A stretch of 64,000 bases of DNA, taken from NCBI GenBank assembly GCA_944323955.1, contig CALUUK010000002.1:1-64000 (forward strand), written 5' to 3'. Below, piece by piece: positions 63,772 to 64,000 of this stretch (positions are counted from its first letter, which is position 1; each line of letters starts with the position of its first letter). The translations under genes were made by a program, and so were the position numbers. The DNA is from Candidatus Gastranaerophilales bacterium (lineage in GTDB: Bacteria > Cyanobacteriota > Vampirovibrionia > Gastranaerophilales > Gastranaerophilaceae). The notes below the pieces were generated by a model, which saw only the letters and a list, made by a program, of their open reading frames with translations, was not told the origin of the DNA and made no database searches.

Positions 63772-64000
63772 TTAAATTCTCATGCCTGTTTCGGGATCGA
63801 AAAATAAAATATTTCCGGTATTTATTTTAAACAGAATTTCATTATCAATTTTTAATGACGGAGGAAGAATAGCCGCACATTCTTTATTATTTGCATTAAA
63901 ATATATCACTTGTTCATTTCCCAGCATTTCTTTTATGTTTATTGCTGCCGGAAAATTAAAGTTTGCATCAGGTTCATTAAAACTTTCGGCTCTTATACCC
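63772..64000 (-). CDS. ABC transporter ATP-binding protein, 3' end (MalK/UgpC type)
   Basis: The last 75 or so residues of a minus-strand frame that runs off the window. GIRAESFNE (GIRPEH-like), NIKEMLGNEQVIYF and the terminal ILFFDPETGMRI are typical of the C-terminal TOBE regulatory domain of carbohydrate-importer ATPases (MalK, MsmX, UgpC). The ATPase core lies outside. The substrate cannot be told. Confidence 0.8.
   Translation of the reverse strand, partial: GIRAESFNEPDANFNFPAAINIKEMLGNEQVIYFNANNKECAAILPPSLKIDNEILFKINTGNILFFDPETGMRI

Noticed and set aside
1-64000. rRNA, tRNA genes and CRISPR arrays
   Set aside because: No tRNA-like GGTTCGA arm with acceptor pairing, no rRNA segment and no regularly spaced repeats were found on reading both strands.

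Overview
The window is AT-rich bacterial chromosome (about one third GC by eye), tightly packed with genes on both strands. It has no rRNA, tRNA, CRISPR array or complete insertion sequence that I can see. Two features suggest a non-photosynthetic relative of cyanobacteria, of the gut Melainabacteria/Gastranaerophilales type. One is a Ycf45-type AAA+/R3H protein at 14155-15753. The other is the gene mix: radical SAM enzymes, a GH57 glycosidase, an iron-dependent alcohol dehydrogenase, a BioB/HydE-like enzyme and Skp/POTRA outer-membrane genes. The taxon is an inference; the anaerobic, diderm lifestyle is better supported.

Layout. 0-5 kb: radical SAM protein, Fe-alcohol dehydrogenase, GH57 glycosidase. 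5-11.5 kb: family-4 uracil-DNA glycosylase, a long coiled-coil protein with repeats, and the operon rsmA-ispE-murQ. 11.5-16 kb: DegT aminotransferase, DUF2085 membrane protein, small XRE regulator, Ycf45-like ATPase. 16-18 kb: a complete HindIII-type restriction-modification pair. 18-28.8 kb: fusA, radical SAM/SPASM-like protein, asnS-ruvC-membrane protein-mtnA, two Skp/OmpH paralogues around aroF, pyrimidine nucleoside phosphorylase. 28.8-32.2 kb: tig-clpP-clpX. 32.3-39.5 kb: stand-alone POTRA protein, gmk-coaBC-nif3-exported protein-rsmD, LysM and HEAT-like proteins, a membrane-anchored Hsp20-like protein and rqcP. 39.5-43.5 kb: two tmk-like genes, a DciA-like gene and a striking prepilin/YadA-repeat/endosialidase-chaperone fusion. 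43.6-50.2 kb: tyrA, a glycine-zipper protein, a YkgJ protein, and dnaN-thrB-pgk. 50.2-54.7 kb: EamA transporter, HemN-like radical SAM enzyme, membrane-anchored unknown, and a divergent BioB/HydE-like radical SAM enzyme. 54.7-61.4 kb: surface-glycan genes (polytopic transferase-like protein, GT4, GT2, ABC exporter) with an XRE regulator. 61.4-64 kb: HEAT-like protein, two 59-codon genes around ybaB-recR, and the 3' end of a MalK/UgpC-type ABC ATPase.

Main points of interest. (1) The HindIII-type pair sits in 64 kb where my reading found no AAGCTT at all, although TAGCTT, CAGCTT and GAGCTT are each common. (2) One 750-residue protein joins a type IV prepilin leader, YadA-head NTAxG repeats and a self-cleaving S74 chaperone. 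(3) Two unrelated-looking long imperfect palindromes, both between convergent genes, share an apex made of AAACTC, a variable hairpin, then TCAAACAGTG. (4) Twin operators exactly 21 bp apart precede an XRE gene. (5) A perfect 14+1+14 palindrome sits at a divergent promoter region. All counts were made by eye without software.
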